64,000 nt of DNA from Haemophilus sp. (GTDB lineage Bacteria; Pseudomonadota; Gammaproteobacteria; Enterobacterales; Pasteurellaceae), in assembly GCA_019423025.1 (NCBI GenBank), contig JAHZCD010000001.1:310001-374000 (forward strand). The letters are read 5' to 3'. Every line of letters begins with the position of its first letter. Position 1 is the first letter of the stretch. A program made the position numbers and the translations under genes. This document shows, piece after piece, positions 41,650 to 51,051 of this stretch. The notes under the pieces are model-generated. The model did not search any database and was not told where the DNA came from. It saw nothing but the letters and a program-made list of their open reading frames with translations.

Positions 41650-43548
41650 TTACATCACTAAGCGACGTAAGTCAGCTAATACGCCATTGATATAGCTTAA
41701 GAAACGAGCACCATCAGCACCATCGATCACACGGTGGTCGAAAGATAATGATAATGGAAGCATTAAGCGTGGCTCAAATTCTTTACCATTCCATACCGGT
41801 AGCATTTCTGATTTAGATACACCTAAGATTGCTACTTCTGGTGCATTTACGATTGGTGTAAAGTGAGTTGTACCAATACCGCCTAAGCTTGAAATGGTGA
41901 AACAACCACCTTGCATATCAGAACCTGAAAGTTTACCGTCACGTGCTTTTTTGGAGACTTCCATTAATTCACGAGAAAGTTCGATAATACCTTTTTTGTT
42001 CACGTTTTTAAATACAGGTACAACGAGACCGTTTGGTGTATCTACCGCTACGCCAATGTTGATGTATTTTTTAAGTGTTAATTTTTGTCCGTCTTCAGAG
42101 ATAGAGCTATTGAAACGAGGGAACGCTTCTAATGCTTTCGCTACCGCTTTCATAATGAACACAACTGGTGTAATTTTCACATCCAATTTTTGTTTTTCAA
42201 CAATCTTATTCTGTTCTTTACGGAATGCTTCTAAATCGGTGATATCTGTGCGATCGAAGTGAGTAACATGTGGAATCATTACCCAGTTACGATGTAAGTT
42301 TGCACCAGAGATTTTGTTGATACGGCTTAATTCAACTTCTTCTACTTCACCAAATTTGCTGAAGTCAACTTTCGGCCATGGTAATAAGCCTAAGCCTGCG
42401 CCGTTTGCCACACCATTACCCGCTGCTGCAGAAGATACAGTGCCTGTTTCAAACGCTTTAACAGCAGTTTTCACGTAAGCTTGAATATCTTCTTTCACAA
42501 CACGACCTTTACGACCCGTACCTTTTACGCGATCAAGGTTAATACCGTATTCACGCGCTAAGCGACGAATCACCGGTGTTGCGTGTGCATAGCCTGCGCT
42601 TGCTACAACTTGTTCTTGGCTTAAACCAGATACATTACCTGATTGTGCTGCCGGCGCTGCTGCAGGTGCTGCTTGAGGCGCTGGAGCTGCCGCTGCTGGA
42701 GCTGCTGCAGGAGCGGGTGCTGCACCTGCCACTTCAAATTTCATAATTAATGAACCAGTTGAAACTTTATCACCTGATTTCACTAAAATTTCTTTTACCA
42801 CACCCGCAAATGGAGCTGGCACTTCCATTGAGGCTTTATCGCCTTCAACGGTGATTAAAGATTGCTCTTCAGAAACGCTGTCACCAACGGCAACCATGAT
42901 TTCAGTTACGTTAACTTCATCGCCACCGATATCAGGTACATTCACTTCTTTAATCGCTGAAACTGTCGGTGCTGCTGCAGGTGCCGAAGCTTGTTGAGCA
43001 GGCGCTGCGGCTGGTGCTGCACCTGCCACTTCAAATTTCATGATTAATTTGCCAGTAACAACTTTATCGCCCACGTTGATTAAAATTTCTTTTACTACGC
43101 CAGCAACAGGAGCAGGCACTTCCATTGAAGCTTTATCACCTTCAACATTGATGATTGATTGGTCAACTTCAACGGTATCGCCTACTTTCACCATAATATC
43201 AGTCACATTTACTTCGTCTGAACCGATATCGGGTACATTAACTTCAACTACACTTGCAGCTGCAGGTGCGGCTGCCGGCGCAGGTGCTGCTGCAGCTGGA
43301 GCAGGTGCTGCCGCATCAGCCGATTCTAAAACAAGCATTGGTGTGCCAGTTGTGACTTTATCACCTACTTTTACTAATACTTCTTTTACCACACCAGCTT
43401 CTGGTGCGGGTACTTCCATTGAAGCTTTATCACCTTCAACATTGATAATACTTTGATCAGCAGTAATGGTATCACCTACTTTCACCATCACTTCTGTTAC
43501 GGTAACTTCATCACTACCGATATCAGGAATTTGAATTTGTTTTGACAT
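41650..43548 (-). CDS. aceF: dihydrolipoamide acetyltransferase AceF (E2)
   Basis: The 632-residue core of the pyruvate dehydrogenase complex has three lipoyl domains. Their lipoylated lysines are Lys41, Lys139 and Lys238, each in the motif VEGDKASMEVPAP. Flexible Ala/Pro linkers of 25-30 residues separate them. The subunit-binding domain follows near 320-360 (HATPVIRRLAREYGINLDRVKGTGRKG), then the catalytic domain with SFDHRVIDGADGARFL and its active His near 603. Three lipoyl domains match E. coli. The three repeats are very similar at DNA level, a substrate for recombination. A 9-bp inverted repeat lies between this gene and lpd. Confidence 0.97.
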   Translation of the reverse strand: MSKQIQIPDIGSDEVTVTEVMVKVGDTITADQSIINVEGDKASMEVPAPEAGVVKEVLVKVGDKVTTGTPMLVLESADAAAPAPAAAAPAPAAAPAAASVVEVNVPDIGSDEVNVTDIMVKVGDTVEVDQSIINVEGDKASMEVPAPVAGVVKEILINVGDKVVTGKLIMKFEVAGAAPAAAPAQQASAPAAAPTVSAIKEVNVPDIGGDEVNVTEIMVAVGDSVSEEQSLITVEGDKASMEVPAPFAGVVKEILVKSGDKVSTGSLIMKFEVAGAAPAPAAAPAAAAPAPQAAPAAAPAAQSGNVSGLSQEQVVASAGYAHATPVIRRLAREYGINLDRVKGTGRKGRVVKEDIQAYVKTAVKAFETGTVSSAAAGNGVANGAGLGLLPWPKVDFSKFGEVEEVELSRINKISGANLHRNWVMIPHVTHFDRTDITDLEAFRKEQNKIVEKQKLDVKITPVVFIMKAVAKALEAFPRFNSSISEDGQKLTLKKYINIGVAVDTPNGLVVPVFKNVNKKGIIELSRELMEVSKKARDGKLSGSDMQGGCFTISSLGGIGTTHFTPIVNAPEVAILGVSKSEMLPVWNGKEFEPRLMLPLSLSFDHRVIDGADGARFLSYINGVLADLRRLVM

Positions 43549-43603
43549 GTTATCTTACCTTTAAAAAACGCAGTTAAAATCAACCGCACTTTATTTGTAG
43601 ATG

Positions 43604-43628
43604 ATCCTGTGCGTTTTTCGCACAGGAT
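43604..43628 (-). other. strong intercistronic hairpin between aceE and aceF
   Basis: ATCCTGTGCG (43604-43613) and CGCACAGGAT (43619-43628) form a perfect 10-bp stem with a five-base loop, eight bases past the aceE stop. On the minus strand no T-run follows, so it is unlikely to be a full terminator. It could protect the aceE message end or set the E1:E2 ratio. Confidence 0.6.
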
Positions 43629-43635
43629 GTTTTTA

Positions 43636-46302
43636 TTAAGCGTAAAGCGGGTTTAAAACTTCAGTTTTTAAACCAAATTTCGCGATTGCATCAGCCACCA
43701 CTTTCGCATCAAATTTGCCTTGTTTAGCAAGCTCATGTAATGCTGCAACCACAACATAACGCGCATCCACTTCGAAGTGTTCACGTAAGTTTTCACGGCT
43801 GTCTGAACGACCGAAACCGTCAGTACCTAATACGTGATAGCTTTGTGCAGGAATGAATGCACGAACTTGTTCTGCGAACAATTTCATGTAGTCAGTTGCT
43901 GCAACAGCTGGAGCATCGTTCATTACTTGTGCAATGTAAGGTACGCGTGGTGTTTCTGTTGGGTGTAACATATTCCAACGTACTGCATCCGCACCTTCAC
44001 GAGCCACTTCAGTGAATGAAGGCACGCTATATACATCTGAGCTTACACCATATTCATTTGCAAGGATTTGTGCTGCTTCACGAACGTGACGGAAGATCGC
44101 ACCAGAACCTAATAATTGAACATGACCTTTGTTACCTTTCGCTTCAACGGTTTCAAATTTATAAAGACCTTTACGAATACCCTCTTCTGCACCTTTTGGC
44201 ATTGCTGGTTGTTCGTAAGTTTCGTTTAATGTGGTGATGTAGTAGAACACATCTTCTTGTTTTTCACCATACATACGGTTGATACCGTCTTGTAGGATAA
44301 CTGCCACTTCATAAACGTAAGCAGGGTCATAAGACACACAGTTAGGAATAACAAGAGATTGAATATGGCTGTGACCATCTTCGTGTTGTAAACCTTCACC
44401 ATTTAATGTTGTACGACCAGAAGTACCACCGATCATGAAACCACGCGCTAATTGGTCACCTGCTGCCCACATTAAGTCACCCACACGTTGGAAACCAAAC
44501 ATTGAGTAGTAGATGAAGAATGGAATCATCGGAAGATTATTTACAGAATATGAGTTCGCTGCCGCTAACCAAGAGGATGCTGCACCTAATTCATTGATAC
44601 CTTCTTGTAATACTTGACCATCTTTCGCTTCACGGTAGTAAGCCACTAAATCACGGTCAGAAGGCACATAGTTTTGACCATGTGGGTTGTAAATACCGAT
44701 TTGACGGAATAAACCTTCCATACCGAAAGTACGTGCTTCGTCAGCAATAATTGGCACAATTTGTTGACCAATGTTCTTATCTTTCAATAAGGTATTTAAG
44801 AAGCGAACAAATGCCATTGTGGTTGAAATTGGACGTGCTTGCTCTTCCAATAATGGCGCAAACTCTTCTAATGCAGGCACTTTAAATTCAGTGGTGAATT
44901 TTGGTAAACGTTTTGGTAAATAACCGTTTAACGCTTTACGTCTGCCGTGAAGATAATTGTACTCTTCCGAACCTTCTGGGAAGGTGATGTATGGATAGTT
45001 AGGAATATCTTCATCTTTAATATCTAATTGGAAATGATCGCGGAAAGATTTTAAGCTTTCGAGTGACATTTTTTTCGATTGGTGTGCAGTGTTTTTACTT
45101 TCTGCTTCAGGTATTTTATAACCTTTAACCATGTGAGCTAAGATCACAACAGGTTTACCTGCAGTTTGTGCTTTATGGAATGCGGCATAAAGTTTTTCTG
45201 AATCGTGACCACCACGTCTTAATGCCCAGATTTCATCATCTGTCATGTCAGCTACTAATGCAGCGGTTTCTGGGTAACGACCGAAGAAGTGTTCACGAAC
45301 GTATGCACCATCTTTAGATTTGAAGGTTAAGTAATCACCATCAAGCACTTCCATCATTAATTGGGTTAATTTGCCGGTAGTATCTTTTGCAAATAATTTA
45401 TCCCAGCTACTACCCCACATGACTTTGATCACTTCCCAACCTGCGCCAGCAAATAAACCTTCTAATTCTTGAACGATTTTGCCGTTACCTGTTACAGGAC
45501 CATCTAAACGTTGCAAGTTACAGCTTACAACGAAGATTAAGTTATCTAAGCCTTCACGTGCTGCGAATGTTAAATCACCTTTTGCTTCGATTTCGTCCAT
45601 CTCACCGTCACCAAGGAAAGCATACACTTTTTGATCTTTGGTGTCTTTTAAACCACGGTTATCTAAGTATTTTAAGAAACGAGCAGTACGGATTGCATTT
45701 ACCGGGCCTAAACCCATAGATACGGTCGAGAATTGCCAGAATTCAGGCATTAATTTCGGGTGTGGGTAAGAAGAAAGACCTTTGCCTGGTTCACATTCTT
45801 GACGGAAATTATTCATTTGATCTTCAGTAATACGACCTTCAACAAATGCACGAGCATACATACCTGGTGCTGCGTGGCCTTGGAAGAAGACTAAGTCACC
45901 GCCGTTTTTATCAGTCGCTGCTTTGAAGAAGTGGTTAAAACAAACTTCATACATGCTTGCTGCAGATTGATAAGTTGAAATGTGACCACCTAATTCAAGA
46001 TCTTTTTTCTGGCCACGTAATACCGCCATGATCGCATTCCAACGTACAGCACTACGAATACGACGCTCAATAGCTTTATCACCTGGGTATGCTGGCTGTT
46101 CAGAAAGTGGGATGGTATTAACATAAGGGGTTGTTACGCCACCTTTTGCAATGTTCACACCACCATTACGTGCCTGATCAATCACTTGATTGATAATGTA
46201 ATGCGCTCGCTCTGCGCCTTCTGCACGAATTAATGAATCAACAGCTGACAACCAATCCTGTGTTTCAATTGGGTCAATATCGTTTACTAAGGTATCTGAC
46301 AT
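43636..46302 (-). CDS. aceE: pyruvate dehydrogenase E1 component AceE
   Basis: The 888-residue homodimeric E1 decarboxylates pyruvate with thiamine diphosphate and acetylates lipoyl-AceF. The N-terminal segment IDPIETQDWLSAVDSLIRAEG binds the E2 subunit. FFQGHAAPGMYARAFVEGR near residue 140 and the TPP motif GDGEMDEIEAKG...NLIFVVSCNLQRLDGPV near 230-270 are intact. HEDGHSHIQSLVIPNC near 640 and the C-terminal VLGTDGFGRSDSRENLR follow. It is first in the aceE-aceF-lpd operon. No pdhR gene precedes it; an 18-bp perfect palindrome lies 33 bases upstream. Confidence 0.98.
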   Translation of the reverse strand: MSDTLVNDIDPIETQDWLSAVDSLIRAEGAERAHYIINQVIDQARNGGVNIAKGGVTTPYVNTIPLSEQPAYPGDKAIERRIRSAVRWNAIMAVLRGQKKDLELGGHISTYQSAASMYEVCFNHFFKAATDKNGGDLVFFQGHAAPGMYARAFVEGRITEDQMNNFRQECEPGKGLSSYPHPKLMPEFWQFSTVSMGLGPVNAIRTARFLKYLDNRGLKDTKDQKVYAFLGDGEMDEIEAKGDLTFAAREGLDNLIFVVSCNLQRLDGPVTGNGKIVQELEGLFAGAGWEVIKVMWGSSWDKLFAKDTTGKLTQLMMEVLDGDYLTFKSKDGAYVREHFFGRYPETAALVADMTDDEIWALRRGGHDSEKLYAAFHKAQTAGKPVVILAHMVKGYKIPEAESKNTAHQSKKMSLESLKSFRDHFQLDIKDEDIPNYPYITFPEGSEEYNYLHGRRKALNGYLPKRLPKFTTEFKVPALEEFAPLLEEQARPISTTMAFVRFLNTLLKDKNIGQQIVPIIADEARTFGMEGLFRQIGIYNPHGQNYVPSDRDLVAYYREAKDGQVLQEGINELGAASSWLAAANSYSVNNLPMIPFFIYYSMFGFQRVGDLMWAAGDQLARGFMIGGTSGRTTLNGEGLQHEDGHSHIQSLVIPNCVSYDPAYVYEVAVILQDGINRMYGEKQEDVFYYITTLNETYEQPAMPKGAEEGIRKGLYKFETVEAKGNKGHVQLLGSGAIFRHVREAAQILANEYGVSSDVYSVPSFTEVAREGADAVRWNMLHPTETPRVPYIAQVMNDAPAVAATDYMKLFAEQVRAFIPAQSYHVLGTDGFGRSDSRENLREHFEVDARYVVVAALHELAKQGKFDAKVVADAIAKFGLKTEVLNPLYA

Positions 46303-46334
46303 AGTCTTTCCTTATTTTACTGAGTGAAAATGAA

Positions 46335-46352
46335 GTTTGGTCATGACCAAAC
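46335..46352 (-). promoter_or_regulatory. 18-bp perfect palindrome upstream of aceE, candidate operator
   Basis: GTTTGGTCATGACCAAAC is a perfect palindrome, 33 bases before the aceE ATG. Its TTGGT...ACCAA arms recall the PdhR site (TTGGT-N3-ACCAA) but the centre is four bases, not three. A possible promoter, TTTACA and TGTAAC 17 bases apart, lies upstream, so the palindrome would fall in the transcribed leader. Confidence 0.6.
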
Positions 46353-46610
46353 ACGAAAATCAAGCTTGTTAATCAATGTTACAAACATTTAACAAAATCC
46401 TGTAAATTTTAGAAGATTTTTTGCAAGAAAGATAGTAGATTTTCACTGTTCTCATGCATTTCTTCCTGTTATTGCAATACTCTTCACTAAAAGTGCGGTC
46501 ATTTTTAAAGGATTTTTGGCTTTAAGTTAAAGCATACTTTACATATTGCATTCCCTACCCGCTTTGATCTAAAGTGTTCGTATGCTTTTGAGTTTTTTAG
46601 AGGACAAAAT
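46353..46610. other. divergent intergenic region between aceE and mgsA
   Basis: This AT-rich segment separates the divergent pdh operon and mgsA. It contains one uptake word (about 46492), the likely aceE promoter near 46370-46420 on the minus strand, and the mgsA leader with TAGAGGACAAAAT before the ATG. I see no small gene in it. Confidence 0.5.
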
Positions 46611-47069
46611 ATGAACACGACAACTCGCTCAATCTTTTCTCATAAACGAATAGCGCTCGTTGCACATGATAGCTGCAAACAAAATCTGCTCAATTGGGTA
46701 AAGAAACACAAAGAAGCACTCGCTCCCCATCAACTTTATGCGACTGGTACAACTGGCCATCTATTAGAAAGAGAAACGGGACTCAAAATAGCCTCGCTAT
46801 TAAGTGGCCCGATGGGCGGCGATCAACAACTTGGCGGACTGATTGCTGAGAAAAAAATTGATATGATGATTTTCTTTTGGGATCCGATGAACGCCGCGCC
46901 ACATGATCCCGATGTAAAAGCCTTAATGCGTATCGCCACAGTGTGGAATATTCCTGTAGCAATTAATCAAAGCTCCGCTGATTTTCTTTTAACATCAAGC
47001 TTATTTGATCAAGAAATCAATATTGATATCCCCGATTATGAAGGATATTTAAAAGCACGTTTAAATTAA
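46611..47069 (+). CDS. mgsA: methylglyoxal synthase MgsA
   Basis: The 152-residue hexameric enzyme converts dihydroxyacetone phosphate to methylglyoxal and phosphate, a bypass relieving sugar-phosphate accumulation. KRIALVAHDSCKQNLL forms the first strand. YATGTTGHLLERETGL near residue 42 includes the phosphate loop, and SGPMGGDQQLGGLIAE near 64-79 and FFWDPMNAAPHDPDVKALMR near 98 hold the catalytic aspartates. Length is typical. It diverges from aceE. Confidence 0.97.
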   Translation: MNTTTRSIFSHKRIALVAHDSCKQNLLNWVKKHKEALAPHQLYATGTTGHLLERETGLKIASLLSGPMGGDQQLGGLIAEKKIDMMIFFWDPMNAAPHDPDVKALMRIATVWNIPVAINQSSADFLLTSSLFDQEINIDIPDYEGYLKARLN

Positions 47070-47077
47070 CCAAATAA

Positions 47078-47105
47078 AAAGGAGATAAATCACTTTATCT
47101 CCTTT
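47078..47105. terminator. bidirectional terminator between mgsA and ydgA
   Basis: AAAGGAGATAAA (47078-47089), loop TCAC, and TTTATCTCCTTT (47094-47105) form a perfect 12-bp stem. T-rich tracts flank both sides, fitting the convergent genes. Confidence 0.85.
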
Positions 47106-47124
47106 CTGTTTATTTACTCGTCAA

Positions 47125-48624
47125 TTACTTACCTTGCATTGCCGCGCTCATGATCAATATAAATAGTACGCCTTGCACCTGCTCTTCTGGAATCACTTGA
47201 CCATTAAGTTTTAATTCGCCTTTTTCAAGTACTAAGGCAAGCGTCACATTTTTATCGTTATTCACCACAATATTTTGTGCTGCTGCTTGTTTGGCTTGCT
47301 CTTCAATTTTCTCTTTAATCAACGCTTTATCTTCTTCTGGAGCAAATTGTGTCATGATTTTTTCTGCTGTCGCTTTATCTACATGAATATGCACCGCAAA
47401 ATCCGTAAATTGTTTATATAAACTTCCTTTCATTAAATCAAATTTTGGATCTTTCGCTAATGCCACATTGAGATCTAATGACACTTTACCTTGATTATCT
47501 AAAATTGATACTGGGTTGAGTTTAAGTTGAGGCTGATTATTAAAAATAGCCATACCATGCTCTTCAACCCATGAACTTAAAATTTCAGATACCACTTCAT
47601 CATTCACATTTTTATCATCTCTAACAGACTTAAATACCGTGAAAAGAGCTTCAATCAACGCATTTGCTGCATTTGCTTCAATATGATTTAACTCGCTATT
47701 GTTAGTTAACTTCCCTAACTCTTTTCCATCTAGAACAAATGAATCTACTGCACTCTCACTTTTTAAGTTTACAAAATCACCATTAAGTGAAATATCAGAT
47801 GTGGCATTTAAGCCTTTTTCAATAAGAGAAGTCGTTTTTCCAGCATAGTCCGTGCTCGTCATTTCGAAGCTTTCAGTTGAATAAGAACCTTTCCCCGTAT
47901 AAATGTAAGCCCATTTTGTAGGATTGAATGAGGCATCCAATTTCATGCCCTTCATCTTCGTTTTTACCGACTTAACTGCAGTAGCGTCCTGGCTATCCCC
48001 ATCTGCACTACTAGGGCCTAAATCAGCAGTCACTTCGTCTAAGGTCATGTCATATTTCCCCGCTCGATCTTTATCTACATCAAAACCAATGTTGATATTT
48101 GACCATGAGATCTTATTTTGCGGTGAGTGAGGATCTGTCATTTCCCCAGCTGCTAATTCAACTTTACCTTTTGTTGCTAAACTATAGCTAGTCGAAGCTT
48201 GATATTGAACAGGTTTATCTGATTTAAGAAAATCAAATAGCGGCTGAGTTGTTTCATTTTTACCAATCACACCTTGTGCTGAAAACATTGTTGGTACGAA
48301 GTTAAATTTTTCCAACTGATTAAGTGGAAATGGTCCATGATAAAGCTTAGTTGAAAGTGGGATAGTAAATACTTGCCCTTCTTTCGGTAAAGAAATAACT
48401 ACCTCATCTTCTACCTGAGAAGTAAAGAAACTGCGATCAAATTGCTTGTTTTTATAAACAAGATTCACTGAATCTGACAAACCTAAACTTTGTAATTTTT
48501 GGTTCGCTAATTCAATTTGGCGTAAATATTCAGTTTGTGCTTTTTCTCCAGTAAACCATGCACCACCGACGCCTACAACGCCAAGGGCAACAATGACACC
48601 TAATGCTACAGTTGATTTTTTCAT
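47125..48624 (-). CDS. YdgA-family (DUF945) envelope protein
   Basis: The 499-residue protein starts with a non-cleaved or weakly cleavable hydrophobic segment (TVALGVIVALGVVGVGGAWF), then a large periplasmic DUF945 region. The family start GxxxTGxxxxxxY is recognisable in WFTGEKAQTEYLRQIELANQKL. Further blocks include LYHGPFPL near residue 92 and SWSNINIGFDVDKDRAGKYD near 175. The C-terminal LVLEKGELKLNGQVIPEEQ is also typical. DUF945 proteins lie in the envelope and their role is not established. It is convergent with mgsA and divergent from dnaK. Confidence 0.87.
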   Translation of the reverse strand: MKKSTVALGVIVALGVVGVGGAWFTGEKAQTEYLRQIELANQKLQSLGLSDSVNLVYKNKQFDRSFFTSQVEDEVVISLPKEGQVFTIPLSTKLYHGPFPLNQLEKFNFVPTMFSAQGVIGKNETTQPLFDFLKSDKPVQYQASTSYSLATKGKVELAAGEMTDPHSPQNKISWSNINIGFDVDKDRAGKYDMTLDEVTADLGPSSADGDSQDATAVKSVKTKMKGMKLDASFNPTKWAYIYTGKGSYSTESFEMTSTDYAGKTTSLIEKGLNATSDISLNGDFVNLKSESAVDSFVLDGKELGKLTNNSELNHIEANAANALIEALFTVFKSVRDDKNVNDEVVSEILSSWVEEHGMAIFNNQPQLKLNPVSILDNQGKVSLDLNVALAKDPKFDLMKGSLYKQFTDFAVHIHVDKATAEKIMTQFAPEEDKALIKEKIEEQAKQAAAQNIVVNNDKNVTLALVLEKGELKLNGQVIPEEQVQGVLFILIMSAAMQGK

Positions 48625-48813
48625 TTTGATTCCTTTGCTAACTAATAGATGATTAAAATTGCTGGCAATTTACCACAAATCACAATTTTTTTCTTATTTT
48701 TAAAAAATAATTTTATATTCCCCCTTGAACTTCTCATCTCTGGACTTATTTTGTAAAACAAGAACGGAAATGACCGCACTTTAACAGGAAGAAAAAAATT
48801 TTAAATCTTACCT

Positions 48814-48841
48814 CTTGAAATGCGAAAAAGTATCCACATCT
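48814..48841 (+). promoter_or_regulatory. heat-shock (sigma-32) promoter of dnaK
   Basis: CTTGAAA (48814-48820) is a perfect sigma-32 -35 element. After 13 bases CCACATCT (48834-48841) matches the -10 consensus CCCCATNT at all but one position. It lies 53 bases before the dnaK ATG. Confidence 0.88.
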
Positions 48842-48893
48842 TATTCATCGTAATAACTTACAACGAATTTAAAATTTAATTAGGAGTAACAAC

Positions 48894-50795
48894 ATGGGAA
48901 AAATTATTGGTATTGACTTAGGTACAACAAACTCTTGTGTCGCTGTAATGGATGGTGACAAACCTCGTGTAATTGAAAACGCAGAAGGCGATCGTACTAC
49001 CCCGTCAATTATCGCTTATACAAATGATAACGAAATTTTAGTCGGTCAACCGGCAAAACGCCAAGCGGTGACTAACCCGAAAAATACATTATTCGCAATC
49101 AAACGTTTAATTGGTCGTCGTTTTGATGATGCTGAAGTAAAACGTGATATCGACATTATGCCATTTGAAATCACCAAAGCAGACAATGGTGATGCATGGG
49201 TAAATGTAAAAGGTGACAAACTTGCACCACCACAAATTTCTGCAGAAGTATTGAAAAAAATGAAGAAAACTGCAGAAGACTTCTTAGGTGAGCCAGTGAC
49301 TGAAGCAGTAATCACTGTTCCAGCATACTTTAACGATGCTCAACGTCAAGCAACAAAAGATGCAGGTCGTATCGCAGGCTTAGAAGTTAAACGTATTATC
49401 AACGAACCTACAGCTGCAGCATTAGCTTACGGTTTAGATAAAGGTCAAGGCAACAAAACTATCGCTGTTTATGACTTAGGTGGTGGTACATTCGACTTAT
49501 CTATCATCGAAATTGATGAAGTAGGTGGCGAAAAAACCTTCGAAGTATTAGCAACCAACGGTGATACTCACTTAGGTGGTGAAGACTTCGATAACCGTGT
49601 AATCAACTACTTAGTAGATGAATTCAAAAAAGAACAAGGCGTTGATTTACGTAATGACCCACTTGCAATGCAACGTTTAAAAGAAGCGGGCGAAAAAGCG
49701 AAAATTGAACTTTCTTCTGCACAACAAACTGATGTTAACTTACCTTACATCACAGCAGATGCTACAGGTCCTAAACACTTAAACATTAAATTAACTCGTG
49801 CTAAATTAGAATCTTTAGTAGAAGATTTAGTGGCGAAATCACTTGAACCTGTAAAAGTTGCATTAAACGATGCTGGCTTAAGTGCATCACAAATTGATGA
49901 TGTTATCTTAGTGGGCGGTCAAACCCGTATGCCATTAGTACAACAAAAAGTAGAAGAATTCTTCGGTAAAGCGCCTCGTAAAGACGTGAACCCGGATGAA
50001 GCAGTTGCTATCGGTGCTGCAGTTCAAGGTGGTGTATTAGCGGGTGATGTAACTGACGTATTATTATTAGACGTAACGCCATTATCTTTAGGTATCGAAA
50101 CCATGGGTGGTGTGATGACTACCTTAATTGAGAAAAACACGACGATTCCAACTAAGAAATCACAAGTGTTCTCAACAGCAGAAGATAACCAAAGTGCAGT
50201 AACCATTCACGTGTTACAAGGTGAACGTAAACAAGCATCAGCGAATAAATCTTTAGGCCAATTCAACCTTGAAGGCATCAACCCAGCTCCACGCGGTATG
50301 CCACAAATTGAAGTAACCTTCGATATCGACGCTGACGGTATTATCCACGTTTCTGCGAAAGATAAAGGCACAGGTAAAGAACAACAAATCACCATCAAAG
50401 CCTCTTCTGGTTTAAGTGATGAAGAAATTCAACAAATGGTTCGTGATGCAGAAGCAAACGCTGAAGCTGACCGTAAATTTGAAGAATTAGTACAAGCTCG
50501 CAACCAAGCAGATCATCTTGTACACAGCACACGTAAACAATTAGAAGAAGCCGGTGACAAAGTTCCAGCTGAAGATCGTGCAGCAATTGAAAGTGCATTA
50601 AGCGATTTAGAAACAGCTGCGAAAGGTGAAGATAAAGCGGCTATCGAAGCTAAACTTCAAGTGCTTGCAGAAGTTGCTCAAAAACTTGTTCAAGTGGCTC
50701 AACAGCAAGCTGATGCACAACAAGCTCAAAGCAACAGCAAACCAAATGATGATGTTGTTGATGCTGAGTTTGAAGAAGTGAAAGACAACAAATAA
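48894..50795 (+). CDS. dnaK: chaperone DnaK (Hsp70)
   Basis: The 633-residue ATP-dependent chaperone starts MGKIIGIDLGTTNSCVAVMD. The ATPase domain (1-385) holds the phosphorylatable Thr in NGDTHLGGEDFDNR, the AVYDLGGGTFDLSI motif and ILVGGQTRMPLVQ. The DVLLLDVTPLSLGIE linker near 390 leads into the substrate-binding domain. The tail is Gln/Ala-rich and ends DVVDAEFEEVKDNK, the EEVKD-like motif of bacterial DnaK. A sigma-32 promoter precedes it and a strong terminator follows, so dnaJ at 52460 is probably not on the same main transcript. Confidence 0.99.
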   Translation: MGKIIGIDLGTTNSCVAVMDGDKPRVIENAEGDRTTPSIIAYTNDNEILVGQPAKRQAVTNPKNTLFAIKRLIGRRFDDAEVKRDIDIMPFEITKADNGDAWVNVKGDKLAPPQISAEVLKKMKKTAEDFLGEPVTEAVITVPAYFNDAQRQATKDAGRIAGLEVKRIINEPTAAALAYGLDKGQGNKTIAVYDLGGGTFDLSIIEIDEVGGEKTFEVLATNGDTHLGGEDFDNRVINYLVDEFKKEQGVDLRNDPLAMQRLKEAGEKAKIELSSAQQTDVNLPYITADATGPKHLNIKLTRAKLESLVEDLVAKSLEPVKVALNDAGLSASQIDDVILVGGQTRMPLVQQKVEEFFGKAPRKDVNPDEAVAIGAAVQGGVLAGDVTDVLLLDVTPLSLGIETMGGVMTTLIEKNTTIPTKKSQVFSTAEDNQSAVTIHVLQGERKQASANKSLGQFNLEGINPAPRGMPQIEVTFDIDADGIIHVSAKDKGTGKEQQITIKASSGLSDEEIQQMVRDAEANAEADRKFEELVQARNQADHLVHSTRKQLEEAGDKVPAEDRAAIESALSDLETAAKGEDKAAIEAKLQVLAEVAQKLVQVAQQQADAQQAQSNSKPNDDVVDAEFEEVKDNK

Positions 50796-50814
50796 TTTCA
50801 CTTTAACCTAAATC

Positions 50815-50838
50815 AAAGGGCGTAGCGATACGCCCTTT
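50815..50838 (+). terminator. rho-independent terminator of dnaK
   Basis: AAAGGGCGTA (50815-50824), loop GCGA, and TACGCCCTTT (50829-50838) form a perfect 10-bp stem with a GNRA tetraloop. A short T-run follows. Confidence 0.9.
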
Positions 50839-50858
50839 TGGTGTATTCATTCATCAGC

Positions 50859-50900
50859 ATTTTTCCTGACTTTATTTAAAAAAGTGAAGTCAGGAAAAAT
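50859..50900 (+). other. 14-bp perfect inverted repeat between dnaK and metY
   Basis: ATTTTTCCTGACTT (50859-50872) and AAGTCAGGAAAAAT (50887-50900) are perfect complements separated by 14 bases. It lies after the dnaK terminator and 150 bases before metY. It could be a second terminator, a leader structure of metY or a junction scar. It is not an uptake word. Confidence 0.55.
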
Positions 50901-51051
50901 AGGTTTATAGGATAAATCACATGATTATTCTACTAAACAATGAGATGGGAATTTATATCACTCATTTCTACACTACAAACCTAAAGTGTAAAAACATGAT
51001 GAAAAATGACCGCACTTTATCCCGAAATAAGCCCAATTCAAGGGGAAAATA

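Noticed and set aside
43040..43456. Ala/Thr-rich 138-codon frame opposite aceF
   Set aside because: It arises from the complementary strand of the lipoyl repeats and Ala/Pro linkers; its repeats mirror those of aceF.
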